This document shows, piece after piece, positions 12,204 through 20,982 of a stretch of DNA of 64,000 nt; position 1 is the first letter of the stretch, and every line of letters begins with the position of its first letter. A program made the translations under genes and the position numbers. The stretch is from Pseudomonas sp. A34-9. GTDB taxonomy: Bacteria > Pseudomonadota > Gammaproteobacteria > Pseudomonadales > Pseudomonadaceae. The stretch spans positions 620,001 through 684,000 of the forward strand of contig NZ_CP119967.1 in assembly GCF_029543085.1 (NCBI RefSeq). Reading direction: 5' to 3'. A model generated the notes under the pieces. The model was not told where the DNA came from. It worked only from the letters and a program-made list of their open reading frames with translations, and did no database searches.

Positions 12204-13767
12204 AGCGGCTCAAATACATCCGGGTCGTCAGTAGATACACCGGCAATCCCGATACCACAATCAACAGCGCCGCATAAGGCGCCGCCGCCGCGAACTCGAC
12301 ATTCGCGGTATGCGCCCACACCTCGGTCGCCAAGGTATTGAGCCCGGTCGGACTCAGCAGCAAAGTCGCGGTCAGCTCCTTCATCGCATCCAGAAACACC
12401 AGCGCAAACGCCGCGCCCAGGGCCGGGAAGATAATCGGCAGCGTCACGCGGCAAAACGCCGTGAACGACGAAGCGCCGAGCGTCCGCGCAGCCTCTTCCA
12501 GTTGCGGCGCAGCCTTGTTCAGTGCTGTGCGAATCGGTGCCTGTGCCAGTGGCAAAAACAGCAGCGCATAAGCGATCAGCAGCAGCCCCGACGTCTGGTA
12601 CAGCGCCGGCACGTAATGCAGGGCGAAATACACCAGCGTCAACGCGATGACCAGGCCTGGCAGCGCATGAAGTAGATACGGCAAGCGCTCGGCCCAGATC
12701 GCCAGTTGGCCTTTGTAGCGCACTACCAGCAATCCGACGGGCACTGCCAGCACCAGGCACAATGCCGCACCGCCAAGAGAAAGCGCCAAAGACGAGAGCA
12801 GGGCTTCAGTAATCGCCGCCACCGGGAATGCCGCCGACGAGCCGACTGCCAGCCAATACGCCAACATCCCCAGCGGAATTCCGCTGCCAACAACCGCCAG
12901 CATCAGGCAATACAACTGACCGACCGCTGCCCAACTTCCCAGTCGAACCTGTTCAGCCTGCCGCGCCGCGCCCTGTCCGGTACGCACATGTCGACCCTTG
13001 CCGCGTACGCGCAACTCCAGCCACAGCAGCACCAGACACAGCGCCAGCAGCACGGCCGACAGCATGGCTGCGTTGGCGTTGCTGAATTCCAGTTCGAACT
13101 GCTGGTAGATCGCGGTGGTGAAGGTTTGCAGGCCGATGATCGACAGCGCACCGAATTCCACCAGCATGTGCAAGGCAATCAACAGCGAGCCCGCCAATAG
13201 CGACGGCCAGAGCAGCGGCAGGGTGACGCGAAAAAACACCCCCCAGCGATTCTGCCCAAGCGTGCGGGCGGACTCTTCAAGGGAGGGATCAAGATTGCGC
13301 AGCGTCGCCGCCACTGGCAGGAAGATCAGTGGATACTTCGACAGGCTCATCACCAGAATCGCCCCGCCAAGGCCTTCGAACTGCGCGCTCAACGAGACCC
13401 AAGTGAAGCTACTGACAAACGCTGGCACGGCGAACGGCAGGCACAGAATCACACCCCACAGACGTCGTCCCGGCAAATTGCTGCGTTCCAGCAGCCAGGC
13501 CAGCGACAGGCCGATCACGCCGCAAGTGATCGTCACGCCAACCATCAATGCCAAGGTGTTGCGCAGCAGGCCGAATACATAGGGGCGCCACAATAAATGC
13601 AGCGCTTCGGCCCAACCGGCTTGCCAGGCTTTGAGTCCGACATAGGCGAGCGGCAACAGGCTCAGCACCACCAGCAACAAAACTGGTAATACCAGCCAGA
13701 TCGATGGCCGCTTGCGCTTCGGTACGTAACCCCCGCGCGCGGCGGGGGCGGATAACGATGCGGTCAT
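12202..13767 (-). CDS. Ferric iron ABC transporter permease (FbpB-like)
   Basis: 521 residues with about twelve membrane helices arranged as two homologous halves, each with a binding-protein-dependent transport EAA-type loop (LEESARTLGQNRWGVFFRVTLP in the first half, LEEAARTLGASSFTAFCRV in the second). This is the fused permease architecture of Fbp/Sfu/Afu iron importers in the inner membrane. The start overlaps the stop of the upstream binding-protein gene by one base (TGATG on the minus strand). No ATP-binding subunit is encoded nearby, so the importer must use an ATPase encoded elsewhere. Confidence 0.9.
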   Translation of the reverse strand: MTASLSAPAARGGYVPKRKRPSIWLVLPVLLLVVLSLLPLAYVGLKAWQAGWAEALHLLWRPYVFGLLRNTLALMVGVTITCGVIGLSLAWLLERSNLPGRRLWGVILCLPFAVPAFVSSFTWVSLSAQFEGLGGAILVMSLSKYPLIFLPVAATLRNLDPSLEESARTLGQNRWGVFFRVTLPLLWPSLLAGSLLIALHMLVEFGALSIIGLQTFTTAIYQQFELEFSNANAAMLSAVLLALCLVLLWLELRVRGKGRHVRTGQGAARQAEQVRLGSWAAVGQLYCLMLAVVGSGIPLGMLAYWLAVGSSAAFPVAAITEALLSSLALSLGGAALCLVLAVPVGLLVVRYKGQLAIWAERLPYLLHALPGLVIALTLVYFALHYVPALYQTSGLLLIAYALLFLPLAQAPIRTALNKAAPQLEEAARTLGASSFTAFCRVTLPIIFPALGAAFALVFLDAMKELTATLLLSPTGLNTLATEVWAHTANVEFAAAAPYAALLIVVSGLPVYLLTTRMYLSR

Positions 13768-14777
13768 CAGTTCAAGCCAACTTCACGTTCCAGTTCCAGC
13801 GCTTCTTCGGCGTTGCCCAGATCGGCCGGTGTTACGTTCGGCGCTTCCAGTTCGCTGAACGGCTTGAGCCCGCGATCCGATTCCATGCCTTTGTGCAGCG
13901 GGTATTCGGCGGTGGTCTGGGTGATCACGCGCTGACCTTCTTCGCTGGCCATGTAGGCTAGAAATTGCTGGGCTTCTTTTGGATGTTTGCTGGATTTCAG
14001 CACGGCAGCGCTCGATACGGTGATCAAGCCACCGACGTCGCCACCGGTGAAGTAATGCAGTTTCGAATCCAGTTTGCCTTTCTCGCGTTGCAGGGCGAAC
14101 CAGTAGTAGTTGTTCACCAGCACCGTAGCGACTTCGCCGTTTTCCACGGCTTTAAGGGCGACCATGTTGTTGCTGTAGGTCTTGCCGAACGCGCGCAGGC
14201 CGGTCAGCCATTCTTCGGCGGCATCGCGACCGTGCATCTTGATGATGGCCACGGCTTGTTCCTGGAAGGCGCCGCTGGTCGGTACGAAACCGACTTTGCC
14301 TTGCCACTGTGGATCGGAGAATTCCAACACCGATTTCGGCAGGTCTTTTTCATCGACCAGTTTCGGGTTGTAAGCGACTACGCGAACGCGCGCCGTCACG
14401 CCGATCCAGGTGCCGTCGCCAGCCACGTATTTTTCCGGAAGCACGGCCAGTGTGGCGTCATCGGTCTTGGCCAGCAGGCCCAGTTCGCCGAGATTGTTCA
14501 GCGGTGGCGACTCTTCGGTGTAGATCACGTCGGCGGGGGAGCGGTCGCCTTCTTCGATGATCTGGCTGGCGAGCTGATTGCTGCTGCCTTTGCGCACATT
14601 GACGTGAATGCCGGTCTTGGCTTCGAAGGCTTTGGCGATCGCGTCGCCTACTTCCTTGTGCTGGCCGTTGTAGAGAGTCAGGGAAACCGTATCGGCAGCC
14701 TGGGTGAGGGGAGTGGCGAGCGCCAGGCCGAGGAGGGTAAAGGTCAGGCCTCGGCGCAGGGTATTTCGAAACGTCAT
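13767..14777 (-). CDS. Periplasmic ferric iron-binding protein (FbpA/FutA-like)
   Basis: 336 residues with a signal peptide ending near ALATPLTQA. The mature part begins with a YNGQH motif, the site of the iron-ligand histidine in FbpA. It carries the adjacent tyrosines of the NNYYWF motif that coordinate Fe(III). The protein would capture ferric iron in the periplasm and hand it to the permease encoded next. Upstream, at about 14815-14840, lies an AT-rich AATGATAAACGATATTG stretch that loosely resembles a Fur box, which would fit iron repression; this is a weak visual match. Confidence 0.9.
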   Translation of the reverse strand: MTFRNTLRRGLTFTLLGLALATPLTQAADTVSLTLYNGQHKEVGDAIAKAFEAKTGIHVNVRKGSSNQLASQIIEEGDRSPADVIYTEESPPLNNLGELGLLAKTDDATLAVLPEKYVAGDGTWIGVTARVRVVAYNPKLVDEKDLPKSVLEFSDPQWQGKVGFVPTSGAFQEQAVAIIKMHGRDAAEEWLTGLRAFGKTYSNNMVALKAVENGEVATVLVNNYYWFALQREKGKLDSKLHYFTGGDVGGLITVSSAAVLKSSKHPKEAQQFLAYMASEEGQRVITQTTAEYPLHKGMESDRGLKPFSELEAPNVTPADLGNAEEALELEREVGLN

Positions 14778-14894
14778 TCGCAGGGTTCCTCACTGTCGCA
14801 TTGCAAAAACTTGCAACAATGATAAACGATATTGTTTCTCAAGTGCGCCTTGCGGGCCGGGGCAGGGTCTGGTACGGCGAATTGCGCTGCCTGT

Positions 14895-14996
14895 GTAGGA
14901 GCTACTGAAGGCTCGGGCCGCGTTCGGACGATCTTTTGACCCTGTTTTTTTCAGATCAAAAGATCGCAGCCTCGTTTCACTCGTCAGCTCCTACAG
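14895..14996. repeat. Palindromic intergenic repeat, family B
   Basis: Degenerate inverted doublet: GTAGGAGCTACTGAAGGCT on the left, ATCAAAAGATCGCAGCC and AGCTCCTACAG on the right. It lies between the iron operon promoter and the tRNA-Leu terminator. Confidence 0.75.
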
Positions 14997-15031
14997 GTGA
15001 GGGGCGATAAATTTCTGGAAGCCAGAAACGC

Positions 15032-15053
15032 AAAAACCCGCTTTCGCGGGTTT
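15032..15053 (-). terminator. Terminator of first tRNA-Leu
   Basis: AAACCCGC/GCGGGTTT hairpin with a T run on the minus strand, 36 bases past the tRNA 3' end. Confidence 0.8.
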
Positions 15054-15088
15054 CTGTGAAATTCAAGGCCGTAACCTTGAATTTGAAT

Positions 15089-15175
15089 TGGTGCCCAGAA
15101 GAAGACTCGAACTTCCACGACCGTAAGGTCACCAGCACCTGAAGCTGGCGTGTCTACCAATTTCACCATCTGGGC
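15089..15175 (-). tRNA. tRNA-Leu (CAG)
   Basis: 87-base class II tRNA on the minus strand. The acceptor stem GCCCAG pairs with CTGGGC, followed by discriminator A and an encoded CCA (15089-15091). The anticodon stem CCAGC/GCTGG encloses the loop TTCAGGT, giving anticodon CAG, which reads CUG, the most used leucine codon in Pseudomonas. A long variable arm (GGTGACCTTACGGTC) and the GTTCGAGTC T-loop are visible. An identical copy lies at 15356-15442. Confidence 0.97.
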
Positions 15176-15210
15176 AATCATCGCTAGCGTTGCCGCTGTT
15201 GATGTGGCGC

Positions 15211-15239
15211 ACTATACGGAGCGCCTTTTGATCTGTAAA
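15211..15239 (-). promoter_or_regulatory. Sigma-70 promoter of first tRNA-Leu
   Basis: On the minus strand TTTACA (-35) and TATAGT (-10) are separated by exactly 17 bases, about 35 bases upstream of the mature 5' end. A GC-rich stretch at the start site (GCGCC) resembles a stringent-control discriminator. Confidence 0.85.
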
Positions 15240-15292
15240 CCCCTGATTTAATTTTAATAAATCAGTTTTAAGAAAACCCGGGCTTAGAATGC

Positions 15293-15315
15293 AAAAAACC
15301 CGCTTTCGCGGGTTT
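15293..15315 (-). terminator. Terminator of second tRNA-Leu
   Basis: AAAACCCGC/GCGGGTTTT hairpin with a T run on the minus strand, nearly identical to the terminator of the first copy. Confidence 0.8.
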
Positions 15316-15355
15316 TGTGTGAGCCTTGAAACTGATCTAGTCTCAAGCTCGAAAT

Positions 15356-15442
15356 TGGTGCCCAGAAGAAGACTCGAACTTCCACGACCGTAAGGTCACC
15401 AGCACCTGAAGCTGGCGTGTCTACCAATTTCACCATCTGGGC
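15356..15442 (-). tRNA. tRNA-Leu (CAG), second copy
   Basis: Same 87-base sequence as 15089-15175, with encoded CCA at 15356-15358 and anticodon CAG. It is transcribed first in the tandem array, but each copy has its own promoter and terminator. Confidence 0.97.
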
Positions 15443-15478
15443 AGTATCGGCAACGCTTGTGCGTCGTCGATGGCGCGC

Positions 15479-15507
15479 ACTATACGGAGCGTCTTTTTAA
15501 CTGTAAA
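15479..15507 (-). promoter_or_regulatory. Sigma-70 promoter of second tRNA-Leu
   Basis: TTTACA and TATAGT with a 17-base spacer on the minus strand, matching the promoter of the other copy including the flanking GCTCCG and GCGC discriminator bases. Confidence 0.85.
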
Positions 15508-15668
15508 CCCCTGTCAGCAAAAAACATGATTTTTTTTACCGGCGGTGTGCAAAACGGCTTTCCAGCGTCAATACAGGGCCTCTGTTGGGCCTTATAGAGT
15601 CGGAAATTTCCCGTTTCATGACGCCTATGCCAAACTAACCCGCATATAGACAAGGTGAAAACTCTCTA

Positions 15669-18299
15669 ATGGCCGATTGGCAGTCCCTCGATCCCGAGGC
15701 CGCTCGTGAAGCGGAAAAATATGAAAACCCTATTCCTAGCCGCGAACTGATCCTGGCGCACCTCGCCGATCGGGGTTCGCCTGCTGCCCGCGAGCAACTG
15801 GTCGAAGAGTTTGGTCTGACCACAGAAGACCAGATCGAAGCCTTGCGCCGCCGTCTGCGCGCCATGGAGCGCGACGCTCAACTGATCTATACCCGCCGTG
15901 GTACGTACGCGCCGGTCGACAAGCTCGACCTGATCCTCGGCCGCATCAGCGGTCACCGTGACGGTTTCGGTTTCCTGGTGCCGGACGACGGCAGCGACGA
16001 TCTGTTCATGAGCCCGGCGCAGATGCGTCTGGTGTTCGATGGCGACCGTGCGTTGGCCCGTGTTTCCGGTCTCGACCGTCGCGGTCGCCGCGAAGGCGTG
16101 ATCGTTGAAGTGGTGTCCCGTGCCCACGAAACCATCGTCGGTCGCTACTTTGAAGAGGGCGGCATCGGCTTCGTCGTCGCGGACAACCCGAAGATCCAGC
16201 AGGAAGTGCTGGTTACGCCGGGCCGTAACGCCAACGCGCAGATCGGTCAGTTCGTCGAGGTGAAAATCACCCATTGGCCGACGCCGCGCTTCCAGCCGCA
16301 AGGCGATGTGGTCGAAGTGGTCGGCAACTACATGGCGCCGGGCATGGAAATCGATGTCGCTCTGCGCACCTACGACATTCCGCATGTCTGGCCTGAAGCC
16401 GTTCTGAAAGAAGCGGCCAAGCTCAAGCCTGAAGTCGAAGAAAAAGACAAAGAGAAGCGCGTCGATCTGCGCCATCTGCCGTTCGTCACCATTGACGGCG
16501 AAGATGCCCGCGACTTTGACGATGCTGTTTATTGCGAAGCCAAGCCGGGCAAGCTGCGCCTGTTCTCTGGCGGCTGGAAGTTGTACGTGGCGATTGCCGA
16601 CGTTTCCAGCTACGTGAAAATCGGCTCGGCGCTGGACAACGAAGCGCAAGTGCGCGGCAACTCGGTGTACTTCCCCGAGCGCGTCGTGCCGATGCTGCCT
16701 GAGCAGCTGTCCAACGGCCTGTGCTCGCTGAACCCGCATGTCGATCGTCTGGCCATGGTTTGCGAGATGACCATCTCCAAGTCCGGCGAAATGACTGACT
16801 ACTGCTTCTATGAAGCGGTGATCCATTCCCACGCTCGTCTGACTTACAACAAGGTCAGCGCGATGCTGGAAACGCCGAAAATCACCGAGGCGCGTCAGCT
16901 TCGCGGTGAGTACAACGATGTTCTGCCGCACCTCAAGCAGCTTTATGCGCTGTACAAGGTTCTACTGGCTGCCCGTCACGTCCGTGGCGCGATCGATTTC
17001 GAAACGCAGGAAACCCGAATCATCTTCGGTACCGAGCGCAAGATTGCCGAAATCCGCCCGACCACCCGTAACGATGCGCACAAGCTGATCGAGGAATGCA
17101 TGCTGGCGGCCAACGTGGCCACCGCCGAGTTCCTCAAGAAGCACGAAATTCCTGCGTTGTACCGTGTCCACGACGGCCCGCCACCGGAACGTCTGGAAAA
17201 ACTGCGCGCCTTCCTGGGCGAGCTCGGTCTGTCCCTGCATAAAGGCAAGGATGGCCCGTCGCCGAAGGACTATCAGGCACTGCTGGCAAGCATCAAGGAT
17301 CGTCCGGATTTCCACCTGATCCAGACCGTGATGCTGCGCTCGCTGAGCCAGGCGGTGTACAGCGCTGACAACCAGGGCCACTTCGGCCTGAATTACGAAG
17401 CCTATACCCACTTCACTTCGCCGATCCGTCGTTACCCGGATTTGCTCACGCACCGCGCGATCCGCAGCGTGATCCATTCGAAACAGGACACCCCGCACGT
17501 TCGCCGTGCCGGTGCGATGACCATTCCGAAAGCGCGCATCTATCCGTACGACGAGGCGGCGCTGGAGCAACTCGGCGAGCAGTGCTCGATGAGCGAGCGC
17601 CGTGCCGACGAAGCGACCCGCGACGTAGTGAACTGGCTCAAGTGCGAGTTCATGAAGGATCGCGTGGGCGAATCGTTCCCGGGCGTGATCACCGCGGTGA
17701 CCGGTTTTGGTTTGTTCGTCGAGCTGACCGATATTTACGTCGAAGGCCTGGTGCACGTCACTGCGCTGCCGGGCGACTACTACCACTTCGATCCTGTGCA
17801 TCACCGCCTGGCGGGCGAGCGCACCGGTCGTAGCTTCCGTTTGGGCGATACCGTTGAAGTGCGCGTGATGCGCGTTGACCTCGACGAGCGCAAGATCGAC
17901 TTCGAGATGGCTGAAAAAACCATCAGCGCGCCGATCGGTCGGAAAAAGCGTGGTGCTGAAACTGCCGCACCCGCCGCGAAGGAAAAAGCCGAAGCGGCTC
18001 CAGCGAAAACCGCTGGTCGTCGTCCGGCCAAAGAAAAGGCTGTCGAAGCCTATCGCCCAAGTGACGCCGTGGCGAAGAACGCCGAGCTGCGCAAAAGCCG
18101 TGAAATGAAGAAAGCTCTGCTTTCCGATGCCAAAAACGGTGGTAAAGCGGCGTCCGGGGGAAAGACCGGGCGGTCGGCGCCTGAAAAGGCCGCCGGCGGC
18201 AAGCCAGCCAAACCGAGCAAACACCGTAAGGGCCCGCCGAAAGCGGGTTCCGCTCCAGCCAAAAGTGGCGGGGCACGTAAACCGAAGGCGAAGTCATGA
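15669..18299 (+). CDS. rnr: Ribonuclease R
   Basis: 876 residues. RNase R is a processive 3'-5' exoribonuclease that degrades structured RNA, including rRNA fragments and tmRNA targets. Order of domains: helical N terminus, two cold-shock RNA-binding domains, the RNB catalytic domain with the metal-binding DGEDARDFDDAV motif near 277-288, an S1 domain (GVITAVTGFGLFVEL), and a long Lys/Ala-rich tail from about 755. The start ATG at 15669 follows AAGGTG. The stop overlaps rlmB (ATGA), so the two are co-translated. Confidence 0.97.
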   Translation: MADWQSLDPEAAREAEKYENPIPSRELILAHLADRGSPAAREQLVEEFGLTTEDQIEALRRRLRAMERDAQLIYTRRGTYAPVDKLDLILGRISGHRDGFGFLVPDDGSDDLFMSPAQMRLVFDGDRALARVSGLDRRGRREGVIVEVVSRAHETIVGRYFEEGGIGFVVADNPKIQQEVLVTPGRNANAQIGQFVEVKITHWPTPRFQPQGDVVEVVGNYMAPGMEIDVALRTYDIPHVWPEAVLKEAAKLKPEVEEKDKEKRVDLRHLPFVTIDGEDARDFDDAVYCEAKPGKLRLFSGGWKLYVAIADVSSYVKIGSALDNEAQVRGNSVYFPERVVPMLPEQLSNGLCSLNPHVDRLAMVCEMTISKSGEMTDYCFYEAVIHSHARLTYNKVSAMLETPKITEARQLRGEYNDVLPHLKQLYALYKVLLAARHVRGAIDFETQETRIIFGTERKIAEIRPTTRNDAHKLIEECMLAANVATAEFLKKHEIPALYRVHDGPPPERLEKLRAFLGELGLSLHKGKDGPSPKDYQALLASIKDRPDFHLIQTVMLRSLSQAVYSADNQGHFGLNYEAYTHFTSPIRRYPDLLTHRAIRSVIHSKQDTPHVRRAGAMTIPKARIYPYDEAALEQLGEQCSMSERRADEATRDVVNWLKCEFMKDRVGESFPGVITAVTGFGLFVELTDIYVEGLVHVTALPGDYYHFDPVHHRLAGERTGRSFRLGDTVEVRVMRVDLDERKIDFEMAEKTISAPIGRKKRGAETAAPAAKEKAEAAPAKTAGRRPAKEKAVEAYRPSDAVAKNAELRKSREMKKALLSDAKNGGKAASGGKTGRSAPEKAAGGKPAKPSKHRKGPPKAGSAPAKSGGARKPKAKS

Positions 18300-19060
18300 G
18301 TCAGTTGGAAAAAATCTACGGCGTTCACGCGGTAGAAGCGTTGCTGCGTCACCACCCGAAACGGGTCAAGCAGATCTGGCTGGCGGAAAGCCGTAACGAT
18401 CCACGCGTGCAGACGCTGGTTGAGCTGGCCAACGAAAATCGTGTCCAGGTCGGTCAGGCCGAGCGCCGCGAAATGGACGCCTGGGTTGAAGGTGTGCACC
18501 AGGGCGTGGTCGCGGAAGTCAGTCCGAGCCAGGTCTGGGGCGAAGCGATGCTCGACGAGCTGCTTGATCGCACTGATGGCGCACCGTTGCTGCTAGTGCT
18601 TGACGGCGTGACCGATCCGCACAACCTCGGCGCTTGCCTGCGTTCGGCCGATGCGGCCGGTGCGCTGGCGGTGATCGTGCCGAAAGACAAGTCGGCAACC
18701 TTGACCCCGGTCGTACGTAAAGTGGCTTGTGGCGCGGCGGAAGTGATTCCGTTGGTTGCGGTGACTAACCTCGCCCGCACCCTGGAAAAACTTCAGCAAC
18801 GCGGTCTGTGGATTGTCGGCACAGCAGGCGAAGCCGAGGTCAGCATTTACGACCAGGACCTGACGGGCCCGACCATTCTGATCATGGGCGCCGAAGGCAA
18901 AGGTATGCGTCGCCTGACCCGTGAACACTGCGACTATCTGGTGAAACTGCCGATGGCCGGTAGCGTCAGCAGCCTCAACGTTTCGGTCGCCACCGGCGTG
19001 TGCCTGTTCGAAGCCCAGCGTCAGCGCGGTGCCAAAGCCAAGGCTGCTGCCAAGAAATAA
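18296..19060 (+). CDS. rlmB: 23S rRNA (guanosine-2'-O-)-methyltransferase RlmB
   Basis: 254 residues. RlmB methylates the 2'-O of G2251 in the 23S rRNA P loop. A short N-terminal substrate-binding domain begins YGVHAVEALL. The SpoU/TrmH knot fold follows with all three motifs: NLGACLRSADAAGA (motif 1), GAEGKGMRRL (motif 2) and SLNVSVATGVCLFE (motif 3), which build the AdoMet-binding trefoil knot. It is translationally coupled to rnr, the conserved arrangement in gammaproteobacteria. Confidence 0.96.
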   Translation: MSQLEKIYGVHAVEALLRHHPKRVKQIWLAESRNDPRVQTLVELANENRVQVGQAERREMDAWVEGVHQGVVAEVSPSQVWGEAMLDELLDRTDGAPLLLVLDGVTDPHNLGACLRSADAAGALAVIVPKDKSATLTPVVRKVACGAAEVIPLVAVTNLARTLEKLQQRGLWIVGTAGEAEVSIYDQDLTGPTILIMGAEGKGMRRLTREHCDYLVKLPMAGSVSSLNVSVATGVCLFEAQRQRGAKAKAAAKK

Positions 19061-19073
19061 GCCTTTGCAGAAA

Positions 19074-19169
19074 CTGTAGGAGCTGCCGAGTGAAACGAGG
19101 CTGCGATCTTTTGATCTTGTTTTGAAAAAATCAAAGTCAAAAGATCGCAGCCTTCGGCAGCTCCTACAG
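19074..19169. repeat. Palindromic intergenic repeat, family B
   Basis: Inverted doublet with CTGTAGGAGCTGCCGAG at the left and GGCAGCTCCTACAG at the right, and inner ATCTTTTGATC / CAAAAGATCGCAG. It begins 13 bases after the rlmB stop and could act as its transcription terminator or mRNA 3' end. Confidence 0.85.
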
Positions 19170-19207
19170 TTGTCTGTCGGTGGTTGTTCAAATAATCACC
19201 AATTGCC

Positions 19208-19236
19208 TTGCACCTCTTCTGTCCCTTCTCTACAAT
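19208..19236 (+). promoter_or_regulatory. Sigma-70 promoter of the rpsF operon
   Basis: TTGCAC (-35) and TACAAT (-10) are separated by 17 bases. Transcription would start near 19243, leaving a leader of roughly 110 bases before rpsF. Confidence 0.8.
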
Positions 19237-19354
19237 TGCGCCCCTTGCTGTGACGGCAGGCACGCATGTGCCCCGCGCCAGCAAGTCCATAAGTGTCATT
19301 CACTCCTTGTCTGACCGTTTTTGAGCGGCAGGCTACAACCCGTAAGGAGCATTC

Positions 19355-19774
19355 ATGCGTCATTACGAAATCATCTTTTTGGTCCACCCGGATCAAAGCG
19401 AGCAAGTCGGCGGCATGGTTGAGCGTTACACCAAGCTGATCGAAGAAGACGGCGGCAAAATCCACCGTCTGGAAGATTGGGGCCGTCGTCAACTGGCCTA
19501 CGCAATCAACAATGTTCACAAGGCTCACTACGTGATGCTGAACGTTGAGTGCACCGGCAAGGCCCTGGCCGAGCTGGAAGACAACTTCCGCTACAACGAT
19601 GCAGTGATCCGTAACCTGGTCATCCGTCGCGACGAAGCCGTTACCGGCCAGTCCGAGATGCTCAAGGCTGAAGAAAACCGCAGTGAGCGCCGTGAGCGTC
19701 GCGATCGTCCTGAGCACGAAGGCGCTGAAAGCGCTGAAGGCGAAGAGAACGACAGCGATAACGCTGACGAGTAA
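19355..19774 (+). CDS. rpsF: 30S ribosomal protein S6
   Basis: 139 residues. S6 binds the central domain of 16S rRNA together with S18. The protein begins [18 protein letters not shown], the canonical S6 opening, and ends in an acidic, Glu/Asp/Asn-rich tail that in enterobacteria is extended by RimK with glutamates. RBS TAAGGAG is eight bases upstream. The long leader may hold an autoregulatory site for the S6:S18 dimer. Confidence 0.98.
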   Translation: MRHYEIIFLVHPDQSEQVGGMVERYTKLIEEDGGKIHRLEDWGRRQLAYAINNVHKAHYVMLNVECTGKALAELEDNFRYNDAVIRNLVIRRDEAVTGQSEMLKAEENRSERRERRDRPEHEGAESAEGEENDSDNADE

Positions 19775-19803
19775 TCCACGGACCTTATTAAGGAGCCTAT
19801 CAA

Positions 19804-20034
19804 ATGGCACGTTTCTTCCGTCGTCGTAAATTCTGCCGTTTCACCGCTGAAGACGTGAAAGAGATCGATTACAAAGATCTCAACACTCTGAAAGCCTACG
19901 TATCCGAGACCGGCAAAATCGTTCCAAGCCGTATCACCGGTACCAAAGCTCGTTATCAGCGTCAGCTGGCCACCGCTATCAAGCGCGCCCGCTTCCTGGC
20001 CCTGCTGGCCTACACCGACAGCCACGGCCGCTGA
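19804..20034 (+). CDS. rpsR: 30S ribosomal protein S18
   Basis: 76 residues, highly basic, beginning [13 protein letters not shown] and containing the conserved [18 protein letters not shown] segment and the [11 protein letters not shown] helix. S18 pairs with S6 on the platform of the 30S subunit. RBS AAGGAG lies upstream; 29 bases separate it from rpsF. Confidence 0.98.
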
Positions 20035-20070
20035 GACCGGGCAGTCGACAAGTAGCAAAGGATTGAATGC

Positions 20071-20964
20071 ATGCGTGCCTTAGCTGAGTTCATCATGCGA
20101 GGCCGTATGCAGGCCACTCTCGTGGTGGCCGGATGTGCAACATTGCCGTTGTTGTATTGGTTGGGTGCTGCCGCGGGGAGCCTTGTGCTGCTGCGGCGCG
20201 GACTGACGGACGCCCTGGGTGTTCTGTCTCTGGGGCTGCTGCCGGCGTTGATCTGGTGGCTGTATGCCGATGACCCCCGGGCACTTCTGGTGCTGCTGGG
20301 ATCTTCGGGACTTGCGTTGGTTTTGCGCGCAAGTGAGTCCTGGGTTCGCACGCTGCTGGTCAGCGTAGTGATTGGAGTGGTGTTTTCGGTGGTGCTCGGG
20401 GCAGCGTTTGCGGCCCAGATCGAGATGCTCGCGCAGGCCTTGATAAAGGTCATGCCGGTGCTTCTCGGTGAGACCTACAAGCAATTGTCGGTCGATGAGC
20501 AAGCGCGTTTTGCGTCCCTGATTGCACCAGTCCTGACCGGACTGATTGCGGCGTTGTTGCAGATTGTCAGCGTGCTGAGCCTGATTGTCGGGCGGCATTG
20601 GCAGGCGTTGTTGTACAACCCGGGTGGTTTTGGTCGCGAGTTTCGCGCCATCCGGATCCCGCTGGGGCCGGCGATGTTGCTGCTGGCGTTGATGCTTCTG
20701 GGCCCGAATCTCGGTGCACAGATGGCCATGTTGACGCCGTTGTGCAGTGTACCGCTGGTGTTCGCCGGACTTGCCCTGATTCACGGGCTGGTCGGGCAAA
20801 AGCGACTGGCCGGTTTCTGGCTGGTGGGGTTGTACGTCACGCTGCTGTTGTTCATGCAGCTGATCTATCCGTTGCTCGTGGTCCTGGCCATTGTCGACAG
20901 CCTGATTGATTTTCGCGGTCGTCACGTGTCGAAAGACACCGACAGCGCGAACGGTGAAGGTTAA
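20071..20964 (+). CDS. DUF2232-type integral membrane protein
   Basis: 297 residues with about eight hydrophobic helices spread over the length and short polar loops; no catalytic motif is evident. It sits between rpsR and rplI, the conserved position of a DUF2232 membrane protein in Pseudomonas. Function is unknown. ATG at 20071 follows CAAAGGA. Its fixed place in a ribosomal protein operon suggests it is expressed in proportion to growth. Confidence 0.85.
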   Translation: MRALAEFIMRGRMQATLVVAGCATLPLLYWLGAAAGSLVLLRRGLTDALGVLSLGLLPALIWWLYADDPRALLVLLGSSGLALVLRASESWVRTLLVSVVIGVVFSVVLGAAFAAQIEMLAQALIKVMPVLLGETYKQLSVDEQARFASLIAPVLTGLIAALLQIVSVLSLIVGRHWQALLYNPGGFGREFRAIRIPLGPAMLLLALMLLGPNLGAQMAMLTPLCSVPLVFAGLALIHGLVGQKRLAGFWLVGLYVTLLLFMQLIYPLLVVLAIVDSLIDFRGRHVSKDTDSANGEG

Positions 20965-20982
20965 AAGTTAGAGGATTTTCAC

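Noticed and set aside
10502..12760. Very long open frame on the minus strand across the chemoreceptor gene
   Set aside because: It spans two real genes in opposite orientation, has no ribosome site and its product is His/Arg/Leu-rich nonsense typical of the complementary frame of high-GC genes. Similar frames at 470-1939, 4329-6293, 30634-32955 and 33263-35473 were dropped for the same reason.
15089..15442. tRNA-Leu pair as an integration site for a genomic island
   Set aside because: Both flanks carry conserved or ordinary genes; no integrase, partial tRNA copy or direct repeat of a tRNA end other than the tandem gene itself is seen.
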